33,303 nucleotides of DNA from Salinibacter altiplanensis (GTDB lineage Bacteria > Bacteroidota > Rhodothermia > Rhodothermales > Salinibacteraceae), in NCBI RefSeq assembly GCF_002894645.1, contig NZ_NCQY01000013.1, positions 1 through 33,303 of the forward strand, given 5' to 3'. Of this stretch, positions 32,288-33,303 are shown piece after piece. A program made the translations under genes and the position numbers. Position 1 is the stretch's first letter, and every line of letters begins with the position of its first letter. Below the pieces are notes generated by a model. That model searched no databases. It was not told the origin of the DNA and was given only the letters and a program-made list of their open reading frames with translations.

Positions 32288-32312
32288 GACAGGCCCGCCG
32301 GGGCCGCCTGTC
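32288..32312. terminator. Hairpin between convergent ferredoxin and FmdB-like genes
   Basis: GACAGGC (32288-32294) pairs with GCCTGTC (32306-32312) over an 11-base GC-rich loop. It sits 58 bases after the ferredoxin stop and directly after the stop of the FmdB-like gene. There is no T-run on either strand, so any termination would be weak or Rho-assisted. Confidence 0.35.
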
Positions 32313-32558
32313 CTATGATGTTCCCGTCTCGGACCCTCCATCCGCGTCGTTGGAGTCAGCGGCATTGCCCTTGGGGCCATGCTCGTCGTAGTCGTTCACA
32401 TGGAAGCCTTCGCCCTTGAAGATGACGCCAGGGTTGTCGGTGATAATCCGTTCTACGTCCTGTCCCGTGTCCGGGCATGTGTCGAGGGGATCCTCGGTGA
32501 TAGGCTGATCGGCCTCAAAGGTGCTTCCGTCTTCGCGGCGATACGTGTAGGTCGGCAT
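32313..32558 (-). CDS. FmdB-like small protein with lost zinc ribbon
   Basis: An 81 aa protein beginning MPTYTYRREDGSTFEADQ, followed by PITEDPL, DTCPDTGQDVERII, and GVIFKGEGFHVNDYDEHGPKG. This is the exact layout of FmdB/CxxC_CxxC_SSSS-type putative regulatory proteins, in which two C-P-x-C-G-like pairs bind zinc. Here the first pair has become R-R-E-D-G and the second keeps only one Cys (C28), so zinc binding by the usual four cysteines is impossible. The tail is Asp/Ser/Gly-rich. The start at 32558 is fixed by the family's MPTY opening. A TATAAG at 32621-32626 on the minus strand could be its -10 box. Its function is not known even in the intact family. Confidence 0.8.
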   Translation of the reverse strand: MPTYTYRREDGSTFEADQPITEDPLDTCPDTGQDVERIITDNPGVIFKGEGFHVNDYDEHGPKGNAADSNDADGGSETGTS

Positions 32559-32819
32559 TGTCGGGTCTGTCGGCGGTCTGAAAGAATCGGTGTACTGGAA
32601 AACACGGTGCAGGTCCGTCTCTTATACCCGTGGACCACGCCCTGTTACCTTTCTAATTCCGATTGTTTCCGGAGCCGAAAGTAGCCCCGAGAGAAATTCA
32701 AGGAGCGCCGGGGGCTGGAGGCTGGCATGGAGACGTGGGTGGAACCTGTGTGAACATTCCTCGGGTGTGGAACCCGACCGGCTCTCAAACCTAGACTTGT
32801 GTGCACTTTCGAAATGGAC
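32559..32819. other. Upstream region shared by FmdB-like gene and tRNA-Asp
   Basis: This 261-base divergent gap has no gene. It contains the second copy of the 14-base repeat (32762-32775). A TAGACTTG (32792-32799) matches the Bacteroidota-style -7 box TAnnTTTG at 7 of 8 positions and lies about 20 bases before the tRNA 5' end. Confidence 0.35.
32762..32775 (+). repeat. 14-base repeat, copy 2, upstream of tRNA-Asp
   Basis: CGGGTGTGGAACCC is identical to 15812-15825. Here CGGGT and ACCCG form a 5-base inverted repeat. GGAACC falls 17 bases before TAGACT, so it could coincide with a -35 element of the tRNA promoter. Confidence 0.3.
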
Positions 32820-32894
32820 GGTCCGGTAGTTCAGTTGGTTTAGAATGCTGCCCTGTCACGGCAGAGGTCGCGGGTTCGAGTCCCGTCCGGACCG
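32820..32894 (+). tRNA. tRNA-Asp (GTC)
   Basis: The acceptor stem GGTCCGG (32820-32826) pairs perfectly with CCGGACC (32887-32893), with discriminator G at 32894. The D-arm GTTCAGTTGGTTTAGAAT, the anticodon loop C-T-GTC-A-C within CCCTGTCACGG, and the T-arm GCGGG-TTCGAGT-CCCGT are all present. The anticodon GTC reads Asp codons. CCA is not encoded. Confidence 0.97.
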
Positions 32895-32899
32895 CTTGC

Positions 32900-32940
32900 C
32901 CCTCGGCTCCGATTATTCGGAGCCGAGGGTTTTATTGTTT
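32900..32940 (+). terminator. Strong intrinsic terminator after tRNA-Asp
   Basis: CCCTCGGCTCCG (32900-32911) pairs perfectly with CGGAGCCGAGGG (32918-32929) over ATTATT, followed by TTTTATTGTTT. It lies 5 bases after the tRNA. Confidence 0.95.
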
Positions 32941-33069
32941 GGGCCCTGAAGATGCTCTAGAAGATGCGCGTGGTGCTGGGCCGCCTCTTCGCGGCGTTCC
33001 CACCAGGGGGCGCCCGCGGCGGCACGGTTGTCCCGTTCCTTCACTGTCTTTGCCCTGCCTCGGTGCTCA

Positions 33070-33303
33070 ATGTTTTCCTCTTCCTTGTCGTCGCCCGCGC
33101 GCTCGGTTTCGCCGATTGGATGGGTCGGGGCTGGACTTTTCGCCGCTGCGATGGGGCTTGCCGCGGCGGCATCGCTTTGGAAACTGCTGGTGATCGGGGC
33201 GACGGCGTTCGTTGCCATGGCGGGAGGGGCTTGGCTGGGGGCACAGTCCGAGGCCGCGAGCCGGTCCGGGGGGGGACGGCAGGCCCGCCGCCTCGCCTGG
33301 GGG
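33070..33303 (+). CDS. Partial membrane protein running off the right edge, unknown function
   Basis: From an ATG at 33070 the frame is open to the window end (78 codons, no stop). It reads MFSSSLSSPARSVSPIGW, then a hydrophobic run VGAGLFAAAMGLAAAASLW, a second one KLLVIGATAFVAMAGGAWLG, and a polar Arg/Ser/Gly stretch. Two membrane helices in a short N-terminus followed by a basic cytoplasmic part suggest an inner-membrane protein. The leader before the ATG is not strongly informative. The family cannot be recognised from this fragment. Confidence 0.45.
   Translation, partial: MFSSSLSSPARSVSPIGWVGAGLFAAAMGLAAAASLWKLLVIGATAFVAMAGGAWLGAQSEAASRSGGGRQARRLAWG

Noticed and set aside
32913-33218. 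101-codon minus-strand frame downstream of tRNA-Asp
   Set aside because: Its end overlaps the strong terminator after the tRNA, and its Ala/Pro/Glu-rich sequence shows no fold. The plus-strand frame from 33070 is more protein-like.

Overview
The window looks like chromosomal DNA from an extremely halophilic, high-GC member of the Rhodothermota/Bacteroidota side, most like Salinibacter. The reasons are a GC-rich sequence with acid-rich proteins, an Oar-type TonB receptor, lipoproteins and SPOR/DUF547/DUF6503-type proteins typical of that group, and start codons that almost never carry a Shine-Dalgarno sequence. The organism name is inferred from style and gene content, not from a database match. 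I see no insertion sequence, prophage, CRISPR array, toxin-antitoxin pair or defence island.

Layout, left to right. 1-322 is an AT-richer gap with a likely glgA terminator. 323-2954 (minus) is a glgC-glgA storage-glucan operon. 3397-6395 holds a small membrane protein (plus), a nitrilase-superfamily hydrolase with a substituted catalytic lysine (minus), a SPOR lipoprotein (minus) and a DUF6503-like lipoprotein (plus). 6709-10275 is a large Oar-like TonB-dependent receptor closed by a strong terminator, followed by a secreted propeller-like protein. 11889-15627 is a complete nadB-nadC-nadA set that makes quinolinate and nicotinate mononucleotide from aspartate. 15956-20590 (minus) is a run of three exported amidohydrolase-family proteins, two of which have lost the first metal-binding histidine. 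20762-22573 (minus) is an AAA ATPase with a degenerate first module. 22856-23761 (plus) is an Apd1/sucrase-ferredoxin-like protein.

From 23891 to 31573 all genes are on the minus strand. In transcription order they are idi (isopentenyl diphosphate isomerase), a DUF547 protein, gatB, a thioredoxin-fold lipoprotein without CxxC, a SAM methyltransferase, tpiA and an archaeal-type class I fructose-bisphosphate aldolase. The aldolase has its own sigma70-like promoter and a terminator. The right end has an adrenodoxin-type ferredoxin (plus), an FmdB-like small protein that has lost its zinc ribbon (minus), tRNA-Asp with a strong terminator, and the start of a membrane protein cut by the window edge.

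Most of the content is housekeeping metabolism: storage glucan, NAD, lower glycolysis/gluconeogenesis, isoprenoid supply and Asn/Gln-tRNA amidation. I did not find a clearly new multi-gene system. The best leads are a cluster of family members that keep the fold but lose key residues (nitrilase, two amidohydrolases, thioredoxin-like lipoprotein, FmdB-like protein, AAA module) and a window-wide replacement of Shine-Dalgarno sites by pyrimidine-rich leaders.
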